Shown here piece by piece: positions 11,862 through 24,414 of a stretch of 64,000 nucleotides of DNA (position 1 is its first letter; each line of letters begins with the position of its first letter). The stretch is taken from positions 10,032,817 to 10,096,816 of the forward strand of contig NC_035170.2 of the NCBI RefSeq assembly GCF_001659605.2, in the 5' to 3' direction. Both the position numbers and the translations under genes were made by a program. Source of the stretch: Manihot esculenta (lineage: Eukaryota; Streptophyta; Magnoliopsida; Malpighiales; Euphorbiaceae). Under the pieces are notes generated by a model. It made no database searches, was not told the DNA's origin, and saw only the letters and a list, made by a program, of their open reading frames with translations.

Positions 11862-13138
11862 TGTAACGACTCGGAAACCGGATCGCTACCAGCGCTAGGA
11901 TCCAGATCGACTTAAGGTCACCGGGACCCGTAACAAGCCTACTATATATCCTGTACACCTGATAAAATCTCATACATGATCATACATTTTCATAAAAACT
12001 TTAAACTTTTCATATACCAAACTTAACCTGTGCATGCATCATAACTGTATACATAAAACCCTTTACTGGAGCCCTCATCAAATGCTCCAGTTGGGTCAAC
12101 ATCTCATATGTCAAGCATGGTTCAACATATCTCATCATTAAAACATTTACATAAAGATCATGTACAACAGGGATTTACAATAAACATTAGGGCCAAGCAC
12201 AATGCTAATCCTCATTACATTACTTTACATTACATCATTTTACATTTCATGTCCACTACTAGACTATTACATAACATAGCCATAGCCATTACCCTTGCTG
12301 ACTCCCTGAGCTATCTCTGATCCTGCAAACCTGGGGGTTAGGGGAAAGGGGTGAGCTACTAAAGCCCAGTGAGCAGAACAATGAAAACAATTTAATAAAC
12401 ATATGCTTTCATGGAATGCATTACTACACAAATAATTCACATCATGGATGGACTGACCCAAAAATCCCTCTACTCTGTGCCCGGCCCTCGATGGAGCTCC
12501 TCAGGACTTCTTTACATACATAAGCTGTGTGCCATGGGCATAGAATGGCAGCCCTGGTCTTTCATTACATATCATAACATCTAGAGGGCTAATGGGTCGT
12601 CCTGTTGTCCATCCACATCCACAACCAATTATGCAATGCGACATATTCGTGAAATCTAATGCATCCAACCTATTTCATATACATGATACATGAACATGCT
12701 TAAAACATTTGATTTCTTGAAATAAAAGATTAGTTTAGTTCTACTCACCTCTGGCTGACTCTGAACTAACTCTGAAGCAGTTATCTCACTGCTGATCACC
12801 TCGGTTCCTCAGGTCCGATCCTACACAGGTGGACTCAAATGAGGGACCAAACATACTCTAACATGACTCTAAACAACTCCCCAAAAACCCCATAAAACAT
12901 CATGAAACATGTATTCAAAACAAGCAAAGGAAGGCTGGGCAGGGGACTTTCGGCGGTAGGTTCGGCGGCCGAAGGTCCCTACAGATCCGAAAGTCAGGCA
13001 CTTTTGGGGACAAGGTTCGGCGGCCGAAACTCCCTCCAAATCCGAAAGTCACTAACCTTCGGGGGCGAGTTTAGGCGGTCTAAAGCTGCCTCGGGACCCG
13101 TAGCAAGCCGGTAGCGGTCCGGTTTTTGGGTCGTTACA
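11862..13138 (-). mobile_element. LTR derivative with inverted termini, TSD TACAC
   Basis: The left part is the U5/R end of the A/B-type LTR on the minus strand, starting TGTAACGAC. It runs about 1.23 kb and stops inside the second GCC cluster near 13090, so U3 and the TATA box are missing. The last about 47 bp are rearranged: an extra CGGGACCCGTAGCAAGCC (13092-13109), then 29 bp (13110-13138) that are an inverted copy of the left terminus, matching at 25 of 29 positions and ending GTCGTTACA. The 5-bp sequence TACAC flanks both sides (11857-11861 and 13139-13143), so the unit seems to have been integrated with both ends already derived from the same LTR terminus. Confidence 0.82.
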
Positions 13139-13739
13139 TACACAAGATGTGATTGAGACTAATCCTCAGTTAATGGATGACAAACTACATTTTCCCTAGA
13201 ATTGAGGGTATGATATGGGCTCAGTTTTAGAACTCTTTTTTGATAGATTTGTAATAGAGAGGTTCAAAGACAATCAATAGTGAAACTTCAAATCTCTTAA
13301 GCATAATGGTAAAATAATTAATGAGTATGCTACAGAGTTCCTAGAATTGATCAGGAATGCCCTAAAGCTATAGCCATTGAAATAATAAAGGTGAGGGGTT
13401 AATCAAGAGATATGCCAACCTAGTCATATTAGCACACCAACCTTTTAATCCAGTGGTGGATACGGCATGTTAGATTGAGATAAGATATGAGATTGAGAAT
13501 AATGGCAAGCCTAAGAAGAATAAAGTCGAGGGACAGTCTCATATTCAGAATCTAGGTTACAGTTGAGCTTTCTATATAGGTACTATTGGAGCCCTGGGCA
13601 AAGTGTTCATAGATGTAGTTTTGGGCAATCTAAACAAGGGAAATATAGGCATAAAAATAGGGGCTATAGATAAGATTATAGCTCTAGCAGTAGTGGGCAG
13701 AATTCTTAGCATAGTAATGTAGGGCCAAGATTAAGATCA

Positions 13740-14435
13740 TCATATGTACCACGTCCCTAATGTGGTCATGTCCACCAAGGCCCTTACTTCATTCAAAATA
13801 ATGGTTGTTTCAAATGTGACCAATAAGGTCACTTTGCTAGGGAGTGTTCTACTTTTAAAGGACAATGATCAAGCTTATAAGGTCTTATGGTTTGTGCAAC
13901 TCGACCTGTATATTTTAGTGCTTCTAGATCTACTAGTGTTTAATTTAGTAGCTAATAGGGTTGATGTTTTGGAGGCTGAAATTCAAGGGGTAGATCTTCT
14001 ACTAGAGGTCAAATGAAAAGTTTCATACAATCAGGTACAAGGCATGATTGGATGTTCACTCTCACCCATCAAGATGCATAGGCATCCAATGTTGTGCTTT
14101 TAGGTATACTTTGAGTTCACTCTTTGGAGGTATGTGTTTTGATTGATCCGAGGGCAATGCGCTCATTTATTTCCCTAACTGTTGTTATGAGGTTCAAGTT
14201 AGCTCTTGAAAGTTTAGCATTTCCTTTAGTAGTGACTACTTTTGTGAGTGACACCCTTAAGGTCAACATGATTTTTTCATCTTGTCTGGATAAAGTGGAT
14301 GATAAGGATCTTCATGCAAACTTGCTTTTTCTTTTGATGATGGATTTGATGTCACTCTTAGAATGGATTAGTTGTCCAATCATTATGCCACATTATATTG
14401 TAGGAACGAGAAAGTCATCTTACACATTCCTATAA
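13740..14435 (+). pseudogene. gag tail and protease remnant of the old gypsy element
   Basis: Near 13803 a zinc knuckle can be read as CFKC, a stop, then GHFAREC. At 14124 an open segment carries VLIDPRAMRSFIS, which resembles the gypsy protease motif VLxDxGAxxSFIS but has Arg instead of the active-site Gly. Both mark a dead copy. The line to its neighbours is supported by order (gag, protease, RT) rather than by a continuous frame. Confidence 0.65.
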
Positions 14436-14689
14436 ATGAGGAGTTCAATTTTAATGGAATTAGGGATATAGCACCTTATTAACCTAGTATCAGTTATTAG
14501 TACTAAGAAGATGTTATGGCAGAGCTATCAAGGTTAATTAGTGTTACTGAAGGACACATCTATAGAAAATCCTAATGGGGATAATGTTTCTATAATCAGG
14601 AAATTTTCTAATATCTTTGAAAGGGAGATTGAGTTCTAACTAGGTTTGGCCTTTGAAAAGGATATTGAGTTCTGCATTAATATTGTACT

Positions 14690-16459
14690 TGTTAGTGTAA
14701 GCCCTAGTCACATGTACATTGTAAAGATATTTTATCTACAATAAATAAAGATAGGGCATTTATTTTATCACTTTGTTTATTACTGTACATATTAAATTCA
14801 TAAAACATCATTGAATGTTGGGTCTGTTCAAGTTATCAAGTGTGAGGCACTTGGTAGTAAAACCTTGAAATTTTAAAAAACAACATTCTAAACTTTCCTA
14901 GTCAATCTTTGTCATGGGAGTGATATTGAACTAAGGTCTCTGTGAGATGATCATATTTTACGGGTCATAGGATATTGGATATCAATCAGAAAACATAAAT
15001 ACAAGTTAAGAATATTGTATTTGAAAACGATCCACTTACGAGGATACTACATGCTTGAAAGTCATAAGTGTCTCTCTAATGATACTTGTACTAGAAGTTC
15101 TTAGACTGGAAATCTCTATAGATGCCTAGATGAGTCCTTGTATGCTTTGACTTACACCTAACGGGCCCGTAAATGGGTTGGCAAATACGGATATGATTGG
15201 GTATGTCATGATTCATGCTAAGCAACATGAGAGAAGTGAAGAGATTGCCTTTCTCGAAGAAAGAGAAAATATTATTGGCCAGTTGACTAGTGAAATTGAG
15301 AAAAATGTGGCCACACCCAAGTTGTATGATAAGAGTTATCATTAATTTGATTGATTTAGTATCACTAATAGGTCAAGGAAAATGATTTAACAATGAGTAT
15401 GGATGACTTGTTCTATGCCTTATGCAAATCATGATATCTTATAGCAAAGGATTGTACTAGTTCACTAGTGGGGTGATTTTCTGAGCAAATTCATAACTAT
15501 TCAATTCGGGTAATTATAATATCTTGCTAGAGATTAATTATAATTTATGGACCTTAAAAATCCATTGCCAACATTGAATAGTCCTACAGAATCTCACACG
15601 ATGAAATTTGGACAAATGGTACTTTGGTCTTTTCTTATTGGGCCATTAATAAATGTTTTGTTTAAAAAATTATTAATGAGCTCATGTGAATTTCGGCACA
15701 CATTCCTAGACTCCGTTATTGTGGCTTAAGGTCTGATATAATTAGTTAATTAAAAGGTTTAATTATTTAGTTAAAAGAGAAAGAGTCTTAATAGGATTAG
15801 GGCTTGTTTTAAGGAAGTTTATTTTGAATTAAATGCCAATATCTAATTGAATTTGAATTCAAATTAAATCCAACTTTCTTTTCAGGTTTTCTACTCCCTT
15901 TCCCGAATTAGAGTGGCTAAAAAATAGGAAAAAATAAAATTATAATAGGACTCTAAAGATGCAGCCACATATGAGTGAGAAAAAGGAGAGAGAAAAGGGA
16001 CGTCTTCCACCTCTTCTCTTTGATCGAACTTCTTAAAGAAAAAGAAGAGATTTTTCTCCTACTTGTTCTTAAGTTTTTTTGGCACTAAACACTTCAGGGA
16101 TTGAAAGAGATCAGATCTCTAATCCTTTACCTAAGCCAAATTCACAAAACTGAAAGGAAGAGGCAAACATTCAAGGTGCTAGCACACTTTCTTTAGCTGA
16201 GAATTTCAATGTGTGAAATCATAGAGGGGAGTTGCTATTGAGCAGTCCCTTAGTCATGTTTTGTTGCCGAAGAGGAGATTAAAAAAGTGATTTTTGATCG
16301 TTTCGTTTTGGTCTAGTCTTGCAAATAATTCAGCAAAGGTAACTCTTGCACCTTTAATGTCATTGTTGCATACATTGACTCTTATTTGTTATTATGGCTT
16401 AAAATTATTTTGTTTTTTCACTGTGCCAATCTGATACTAAGCTCATAAGATTCCCAATA
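14690..16459 (+). repeat. Solo LTR (1770 bp) of an unassigned LTR element
   Basis: It begins TGTTAGTGTAAGCCC and ends ATTCCCAATA, where CA has become TA. GTACT before it and GTATT after it look like an aged 5-bp target duplication. It interrupts the decayed pol between protease and RT: host coding resumes directly after the right repeat with MAPKEPKELKK-like RT sequence. No coding region lies inside. The first 14 bases resemble the minus-strand LTR ending at 19392, so the two may be distant relatives. Confidence 0.65.
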
Positions 16460-16464
16460 GTATT

Positions 16465-16725
16465 AGGTACCAATCTTATATCTATGCCACAACATAGGAT
16501 GGCACCAAAAGAACCTAAAGAATTGAAAAAGTAATTGAAAGAGTTATCATATAAAGGCTTTATCCGACCAAGCACATCACCCTAGAGTGCTCCAGTGTTA
16601 TTAATGAGGAAGAAATATGAGTCTTTAAGGTTGTTTATTAATTATAGAAAGTTGAATAAGGTGATAGTTAAGAACAAATATATGCTTCCTCAAATTGATG
16701 ACTTATTTATTCATATGCAAGACCA
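16465..16725 (+). pseudogene. Reverse transcriptase N-terminal fragment of the old gypsy element
   Basis: Readable pieces are [28 protein letters not shown] and [13 protein letters not shown], the standard start of gypsy RT, with internal stops. The catalytic FIDD region is lost because the element ends abruptly and unrelated TAT-type sequence follows. Confidence 0.75.
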
Positions 16726-17250
16726 AAAGTCGGAGAAGTAAGGATATAAAGAAAACACAAAAGTTATCCAGTCTCTGGAGGAAGGAACGACCGATATAAG
16801 TATAAGAATTATACTCTATTGAATGACCAACAGACACATATTTTAGTGTGGATTAGGAAAAATGACAAGTTAGATGGCCTCCTAAACTCAACCTTAAGAA
16901 AGCTGAAAGGCGAGATAAGACCAAGTACTACCATTTTCATGAAGACCACGGACATACAATGGAGGAGTACCTGCAGCTGAAAGACGAGATCAAGAGGTTA
17001 ATAAGAAATGGTACACTTTGGAAGTTCATCAGAAAGAGTATAAAATATAAGAGTCTCGAGCCCGAGGTAACAACTCTCAAAACCACTCCTAACAATGAAC
17101 CTGTGGCGGTTATTCATGCAATTGCAGGAGGATCGAATGTTAATAGGGGTGGCAATAAGGAGAATATCACAGATATTCAGCTCCTGAGTCAAACTCCAAG
17201 TTTTGAAATTGGTCAAGTTAGACGATCGAGTCTTTTATTTTATCCTTAAA
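16726..17250 (+). pseudogene. TAT-type Ty3/gypsy gag C-terminal remnant
   Basis: A stretch open at 16959-17249 reads MEEYLQLKDEIKRLIRNG and later VIHAIAGGSN. Just upstream, in the same frame, is DKTKYYHFHEDHGH. The KxxFHxDxGH, CxQLKxEIExLI-like and VIxxIxGG order is typical of TAT/Athila-lineage gag C-termini. No pol of this lineage is present here. A related, more decayed copy is at 34809-35100. Confidence 0.65.
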
Positions 17251-17394
17251 AGAATGTTTGTGAGTTTTGAAAATGTTACAAAACTAGAATGCATTCTTCA
17301 AACTCCTTTTCGATAGGAAAATAAAAAACATTGGATGGATGAAAGCGTGGAGACAAGAACAAAGGCCACAAGACAAGTTCTGCCAGGCCATCCG

Positions 17395-18090
17395 AGTGTT
17401 AATCCCACTAAAAGGCTATAAGGCCATTCGGGTGTTAGTTCCACTAAACAAAAGTTTCAACGCTATAAGTCGGAAATCCATCATGCTAGAAGACCAGGTG
17501 TTAGTCCCACTAAACAAGGCCATAAGTTGGAAATCTATCAAGCCAGAAGATCGAACGTTAGTCCCACTAAAACAATGCCATAAGTCGGGAATCTGTCAGG
17601 CTAAAAGATCGAGTGTTAGTCCCACTAAAATAAGGCCATAAGTCAGAAATTTGTCAGGTCAGAAGACTGGGTATTAGTCTCACTAAAACAAGCCATAAGT
17701 CGAAAATCCATCATGCTAAAAGATTAGGTGTTGGACCCACTAAAACAAGGCTATAAGTCAGGAATCCGTCAGGCCAAAAGACCAGGTGTTAGTCTCACTA
17801 AAATAAGGCCATAAGTCAAAATCTATCAAGCCAGAAGCCTAGATGTTCGTCCCATTAAAACAAGACCATAAGTTGGGAATCCATTAGACTAGAAGACCTG
17901 GTGTTAGGCCCACTAAAATAACAACATAAGTCATAAATCTGTCAACTGGGTATTAGTCCCATTAAAACAAGGCTATAAGTTGAAAATCCGTCTGGCTTGA
18001 AGACCAGGTGTTAGTCCCAATAAAACAAATCCATAAGTCGAGTATCCACTAAGCCACATGTCCGGGAGTTAGTCCCACTTCATGAAAAGT
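17395..18090 (+). repeat. About 59-bp tandem repeats of TAT element 1
   Basis: About 11-12 degenerate copies of a unit near 59 bp, each with TTAGTCCCACTAAAACAAGG and CATAAGTCGG-like blocks. Tandem repeats between coding region and 3' LTR are common in TAT-lineage elements. The same words occur in the repeats at 35280-35900, showing the two TAT copies are related. Reading frames here are accidental. Confidence 0.75.
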
Positions 18091-18197
18091 TTCTAAAGTA
18101 TTTTACGCCCGACCACAAAGCGAGTATCAGCCAGGCCACGAGACCAAGTGTCAATCCTGAATAATAAAATCCTTGAAGTCAACATCAAGGTGCTGCT

Positions 18198-19392
18198 TTT
18201 GAAATGAACACCCTCAATGGTATCCACACGAACGTCTTTTACCCTTCTAGAGTGCTAGCTCTCTCAAAGATGGATAAGCTATGTGCTTTTCCAATCTGCA
18301 GCTCAAAACAATTTCTCCAAAAACGTTACCCCCCACTATCACAATCTCGCAGATACTCAAATATCATACGTGACAGTTTATTTTGATAAGAAAAACTGAA
18401 AATCTTTTATCTATAACAGTTACAGATAGACTGCAGATTTTTTAAATATTATTATCTTATAATAATAATTAATATTAATAATAATAGCATCTTTATTATT
18501 ATTAATTATACTAATGGGCTTTTAGCCCATTAATATAGTACATCAACAACGTTTTTATGTGTGTGACCAAATAGGCTTACATTAATTAGTAATAGGCCCA
18601 GTCTCACTAGACTCATAAATCATAAGCGGTCTCTAGCAAGACACTATGACTTGCCAACTAATATGAGGATCGATAGTCCGATAAAACCTAATAAATAGAA
18701 CATGTATTAATCCCTTTGTCACACAATATCTAGTTTGAACATAAGTCATTGTCAATGTCAAACTTATAATGTTCAAACTTGTGATTTCTCGATCTCTAAG
18801 TAGACTGATAAAATCAAATGATATTGATTACACTATCAATTTATTTGAGCACGGCCATGCATTTCTCAGTCTCACTTATCGAGGGGCCAGAATATATCTC
18901 TCTCAAAGAGAGGGACAAATTCTATCTTGATTGTTAAATATCCTCTACATAATTTCTATCATGCTCAATCATAACCTTTATAATTGTCCGATTAAAGATA
19001 ATATTTAGTTATATCAAAACATAACAGTCCTTATGTTGGAAACTATGACAATCTCAAGTCAAAGGATTAAGACATAACAATTTTGAGATTCACTTATGAC
19101 AATAACCCATGTAGTGATCTCAATGCGGGTCCATCCAATACTTTATTCTCTAATAAGTATCTATGATTATTGAATTATATCAACATATACATAATCATCT
19201 CATGATTATCAATCAATAATTATACTAGTTATATTTTATTATTATCAACATAATAATAAGTAATCATAGATGTTAATCATTATTATGTAACATGCAAACA
19301 AATAATAATAATAATAAAACATCTTTTTATTAATAACCAAAATGACATACAAAAAAATCCAAGATAATGTCTTAGGGCAAATACACTAACAT
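18198..19392 (-). repeat. Copia-like LTR, minus strand, possibly truncated
   Basis: On the minus strand it starts TGTTAGTGTATTTGCCCTAAG at 19392, a start I associate with plant copia LTRs. The other boundary (about 18198) is a guess because no matching target duplication was found. It is AT-rich with no coding region. It separates the TAT tandem repeats from the remaining tail of the TAT LTR. Confidence 0.5.
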
Positions 19393-19587
19393 TCTAAGCA
19401 TTATAATTCTCTCGCCCTTCTCCTCAATTTACTGATTTAAACGTCAGAATGGCTGGCGTAGGCGCAAACCATCTCACTTTCTCTCTCTTGCAAAATTGAC
19501 CAGTCACAATGCAGCTCTATTTGGTGGATCAATCACAGCAGAGTTTTATTTTCCGGCCACATCATCAACTTGATTTCAACAACATCA
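19393..19587 (+). repeat. 3' end of TAT element 1 LTR
   Basis: It matches the last 200 bp or so of the LTRs ending at 32141 and 37354: tctcgc start, the ACTGATTTAAACGTCAGA block, a TAGGCGCAAACCATCTCACT-like block and an ACAACATCA end. The first half of this LTR is missing. Confidence 0.6.
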
Positions 19588-22023
19588 ATTAGCAATAAGT
19601 TGAACTATGTATTTAGTAGATTAATATACTATTCACGCAACTTCTTCTGCAATTACTTAATTTTCATATTTTATTCACTTTATCTATATGTCTCAGAGTT
19701 AGGCTTATTTTAGAACAATGTGTAGGCATATTTTAGTATACTGTGTTAGAACTAACTCAATTAAAAATGAATTATCTGAAATAAGTTAATTTAGGATATG
19801 ACACCATAATTATATTCATCTTAGAAAGGCACATCAGAGTTATAATTTTTCAGATTTAGTCTTTATTTCTTACACGAAAAATAATTTTCAGAATTTTTGA
19901 ATTTTGGAGCGTTTAAAAAATTTGATAAATAAAAAATATTTTTCATGTCAAAGAAAAAATTAAATAATTTTTTTAAAAAAATAACTTTTTTTTTAAAAGA
20001 GAAAACAATTTTTTAAAATTTAAAAATTTTATTAATATTATTATTTATTAATTAGAGAAAAGTAATAATTTTATTTATTTCTACTTTAGAATTTGTGATT
20101 TAATTGGTATCAAAATAGCATATTGTGTTATTGCTCGTTAACAAATAACGATAATTTTTATATATTATCATAAAATACTAATATGAAAGATAAAATATAA
20201 TTATTAATTAATATTTATCCTAATATTTTAAAAAAATATAATATGTAATTACTCTCATTTTTATTTTAAAGTTTGTAATTTAATTTATGTTAAAATAATA
20301 CTTCATAATATTAATTTTATGTAAATATTTTTAATATTTAAAAATTATTATTGTTTGTCAACGGTGCAATGCAATAAATACTATTTAAACACAAATTGAA
20401 GTGAAAAAATAATAAAATTATAAAGTATTATTTATTTTTTTCTATAAATTATTATTTATTTTCAAATTATAATCAAAGAATGAAATATTTTTTTTCTTAA
20501 AAAATATATATTCAAGAATACTATTTTTATAAAAATATTTTTTTATAAATTATTTTCTATAAAAAATTAGTGTTAGGTGGCTAACGTCTCTGAATACACA
20601 ACAAAACTAAACTCAAGGTCATCTCAACTATAGAGCTAGACTTAGTACTATAAAGTTTTAATATACTTATATTTCTTAATTAAATATAATTTTTGAATCA
20701 AAATAAAAAATTTTGACCAAATAAATTTAAAATTAGAAAAAATAACAAATTCCCATATTAATTTTAGCCAATAAATCAAGGATAATTTGTGCATATCAAA
20801 TTTGACCATATACTTTTTTTCTTTCAATTTCATTATTCCTTTTCCTTCATACACATATATGCACAAAAATATTTATTTATCAATTGTAAATTTTATGTAT
20901 TTTTTAAATTTAAAATTTGACAATATAAATATAAATGAATAAAATAAAATCGTTATTGAAGGCCACTAAATAATTAATTTTTTTAAATATTGTTATATTT
21001 TATTTTATTAATTTAAAAAAAATAATTTAATGTGATATGGTATTATTAACTAAAATAAATTAAATTAAGAAAAATATATGGCTTAATTTGAATTAATGCT
21101 TTATTTATTTTTGAAGAAAATAGGTGAAAGAAAAGAGAAGAAAATATCAATGGAGAATTTGAGCTATAATTATTTTCAATCCTCTAAAATATCAATAGTG
21201 GTATAAATGAATCAAACTATTCGTGACTTATTTGAGATTTAATTTGATAAAAACTCAATTAATTTCGATTCGATTTTTAAACGAGACAAACTCGAGTTTA
21301 ATTTTTAATCTCATTTAATTAATGAACTAAATTTGATCTCAATAGTATTCAGCTCATTAATATTACTGAGCTTGATTCATTTTTGAATTTATAAGCAAAC
21401 TCACAAAAAGGTTTGTAAATAGTTTCGTTAAGCAGATTGAAATTAATATTATAAGAGAATGAAACTCAAATCCTACATAAATCTTCCAAATCTAAGTTTT
21501 TTAAAATTGAGCTCTACATAATTTAATTACACTTTTCAAGATTGTAGATTTTTGGATAATTAAATTTAAGAGATTGTTCTTTATAAATTTGCGAGCTAAC
21601 TTATTTATATATTTATTTAACTAAAATTATTTAGTCTTAAACTAAAACTCATTATACCTATAAATAAATTGAAACATTTATGAACTATTCGAAATTAAAC
21701 TCGATAAAACTCGTTTAATCTCGTTTGCTAAATGAATCAACCTTGAATTTATTAATTCTCTGTTCAAGTTTAAAATGAATAAAATTTGAGTTCGGCTTAA
21801 GCTCAAAAAAAAAAAAATGAACCAAACTTAAACCTTTTTAAAATTTGACCTTGTTCAGTTGATTTATACCGTTAAGTATTATATTTAAGTCTCAATTAAA
21901 GTCAACCATAAAAATTTTCCTTCTCTACTTTCTTTTATCTAGACAGAAATTACATAAAAGAAAATAGATCTATTAATGTTCATTTAAATTTAGATAAAAA
22001 TGAGAGCAATAAATTAATGGGAG
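19588..22023. other. AT-rich intergenic stretch, no gene seen
   Basis: It is dominated by A/T runs. Open frames are short and low complexity, with no recognisable domain. One possible TIR element (21200-21870) is described separately. Confidence 0.6.
21200..21870. mobile_element. Possible short TIR (MITE-like) element
   Basis: The left end GGTATAAATGAATCAA and the right end TTGATTTATACC (GGTATAAATCAA on the other strand) form an inverted pair 671 bp apart. The inside has repeated ACTCGAGTTT / TCGATTCGA-like words and no coding. No clear target duplication, so this is tentative. Confidence 0.35.
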
Positions 22024-22334
22024 TGATATTATACAACAATCGCCCAAAGTAGGCCGTGAATTGTCACTGTAAGACAATACTACATGGCAATGATCTATTA
22101 AACCAATATACGGTCCCACCTAGAGAAAAAAAGATCCGGGCACTTCAGGTTGGCCTCAGGATAGGTCGGACAAACTTGCTTTTTCAAGTTCAGGGCGAAG
22201 CTCCATAAGAAAGTTATTGTTAACAGTTACAATCCAGCAAATCCCCTTTATGCTTGCGATCACGGGATTCTGGTCTAATTAGCCAGTAAAAATCTCTTAT
22301 CAATGAGTCGGTCACATCATTGCCGGATTATCAG
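22024..22334 (+). repeat. First part of TAT element 2 5' LTR
   Basis: It matches 36790-37110 (CCAAAGTAGGC, TTAACAGTTACAAT, ATCACGGGATTC words) and is cut at ATCAG by the chromovirus-derived insertion. It resumes at 31907. Confidence 0.7.
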
Positions 22335-22691
22335 TGTAATACCCGGCTAGATTCCGGCATCGGAATCCCTACCTTCCGGCGGAATCTCCGTTGGAATATG
22401 GAATTTTGATGATGCCAGAGTCTTCTAGAGGGGTAAAATGTGATTTCTAAAATGATTTTTACTGATTTCATGGTTTTAAATGAAAAAGATTTGAGTTTTG
22501 AAAAGGAAAAGACCAAGGAGGTTTTTGCCAGGTTCGGCCGCCGAAAGTGAAGTTCGGCCGCCGAACATGAGTTGGTTTTGGGAGCGCTTTTGGCCTCCGA
22601 AAGCTATGTTTGAACAAACCAGGTTCGGCCGCCGAACATGGGGGTGTTTTGCTTGCACGTGAGGCCGCCGAAGGAGGTTTGGCTGGCCACC

Positions 22692-22699
22692 TATAAAAG
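22692..22699 (+). promoter_or_regulatory. TATA box of the 5' LTR
   Basis: TATAAAAG follows the GCC-rich cluster (22530-22675) and precedes the transcribed R region. As part of the 5' LTR it should drive the element transcript. The 3' LTR has the same box at 29784. Confidence 0.75.
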
Positions 22700-23236
22700 C
22701 CCCTCAGACCGAAAATGGGCTAGATTTCTCCCCATTCTCGAGCTCAGGTGTGTTCATGTCCTCCTTTGGTCATTTTCATGATTTCTCTTCATCTCCTTCA
22801 TATTTTTTATGAGTTCTATGGTTGTTTTGAAGAGTTTTCAAGCTTAGATCAAGGTTTTGGAAGCTTGGAGACCCAAGGAGTAGTTTCCTCCCATCTCCAA
22901 GTTAGAGCTCGCACAAACCCTCGATCTTCAAGAGGTAAGTGTGGATCTATGCTTTCTTTTACGTTTCATGAAGTTTTAAGTGAGTTTTAAGAGGTTTTGA
23001 TGGTTGAGCATGGGTAGATATGCATGTTAGGGTTTATGTGGGTTTTATGCCCAATGTATGATAATGTATGTTCATGTGATGTTTGTGTTGGGGTTTAAGT
23101 TAGTTTTCAAGCCCCTTAAGCACATGGGAGAGAGTATGCATGATTGGGAAAGAGTATGTGAGGTTTGGTTTGTTTTGATGGTTTTGGCCTATGTGGGTCA
23201 TAAACTATCTATGTATGCTTTAGATGTTGTTTTTAG

Positions 23237-23944
23237 GAGTTTAAGCTTGTTTGAGCTCCTTTGTGCATGGTTAAGGATGTATGCATGTGTTTGAGGAGTT
23301 GGATGCTTGTTTTGGGGTGTTTGGAAGGTTTGGGAGGCTTGAAATGCACAAAGGCTGAGTTCTGGATGAACTCAGGTTCGGCCGCCGAAGGTGGTTTCGG
23401 CCGCCGAACCTGCCTGAGGATGCATGGATTGGCCGCCTAACCTTGCCCCCGAAAGTTGGGTTTTGGCTTGAAAGCAGACTTTCGGCCGCCGAAGGTAATG
23501 TTCGGCCGCCGAAAGTGCCTGACTTTCGTCTCTGGAGAGAGAGTTCGGCCGCCGAAGGTGCCGCTGAACCTGCCTGACTTTCGTCTCTGGGAGTTTAAGC
23601 TTGTTTGAGCTCCTTTGTGCATGGTTAAGGATGTATGCATGTGTTTGAGGAGTTGGATGCTTGTTTTGGGGTGTTTGGAAGGTTTGGGAGGCTTGAAATG
23701 CACAAAGGCTGAGTTCTGGATGAACTCAGGTTCGGCCACCGAAGGTGGTTTCGGCCGCCGAACCTGCCTAAGGATGCATGGATTGGCCGCCTAACCTTGC
23801 CCCCGAAAGTTGGGTTTTGGCTTGAAAGCAGACTTTCGGCCGCCGAAGGTAATGTTCGGCCGCCGAAAGTGCTTGACTTTCGTCTCTGGAGAGAGAGTTC
23901 GGCCGCCGAAGGTGCCGCCGAACCTGCCTGACTTTCGTCTCTGG
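23237..23944 (+). repeat. 354-bp tandem duplication inside the 5' LTR
   Basis: The segment starting GAGTTTAAGCTTGTTTGAGC at 23237 begins again at 23591. Each copy includes the GCC-rich block. The 3' LTR has one copy, so the second arose after the LTRs were made or during reverse transcription. The junction follows the word TTTCGTCTCTGG, which is itself repeated and could have mediated slippage. Confidence 0.9.
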
Positions 23945-24414
23945 AAGGGACCTTCGGCCACCGAAGGTGCCGCCGAAAGTGCCCTGCCCAGCCTTTTCTT
24001 GAGTGTTTTCTATGCATGTTTAAGTGATGCTTTAGGGGGTTTTTGGGTAGTTGTTTATGAGTTGTTTAGAGTATGTTTGGCACCTCACTAGAGTCCACCT
24101 GTGTAGGATCGGACCCGAGGAACCGAGGTGTTTAGCAGTGTTAGCTGCTTCAGAGTTAGTCCAGAGCTAGCCAGAGGTGAGTGGAACTAACCCTTATGTT
24201 TTAAATCAAATGTTTTCAGCATGTTCAAGCATGTTCATGCATCATGAATACCATGTTATGCAATAGGTTGTTTGCATTAGAATTCACAAATATGATGCAT
24301 TGCATAATACGATGATAATGATGTGGATGGATACTGGATGATCCTCTAGCCCTCAGTATGTTATGACATGATATGAATTGATATGATATGGCATGTACGA
24401 TATGATATGAGATG

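Larger units (their letters stand above)
10814..16725 (+). mobile_element. Old decayed Ty3/gypsy element with two insertions
   Basis: Pieces occur in normal order: possible LTR tail (10814-11265), a degraded initiator-Met primer site at 11267 (TGGTACCAAAACTTAG), gag remains from about 11470, a stop-containing zinc knuckle near 13810, a protease-like segment at 14124 and a reverse transcriptase segment at 16465-16725. Stops and shifts are frequent throughout. It is interrupted at 11862-13138 and 14690-16459. Pol after the RT N-terminus is gone and TAT-type sequence begins abruptly. Confidence 0.7.

Noticed and set aside
20648..20866. 72-codon lysine/isoleucine-rich minus-strand frame in the AT-rich gap
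   Set aside because: Low-complexity AT composition, no domain, no neighbouring signals.
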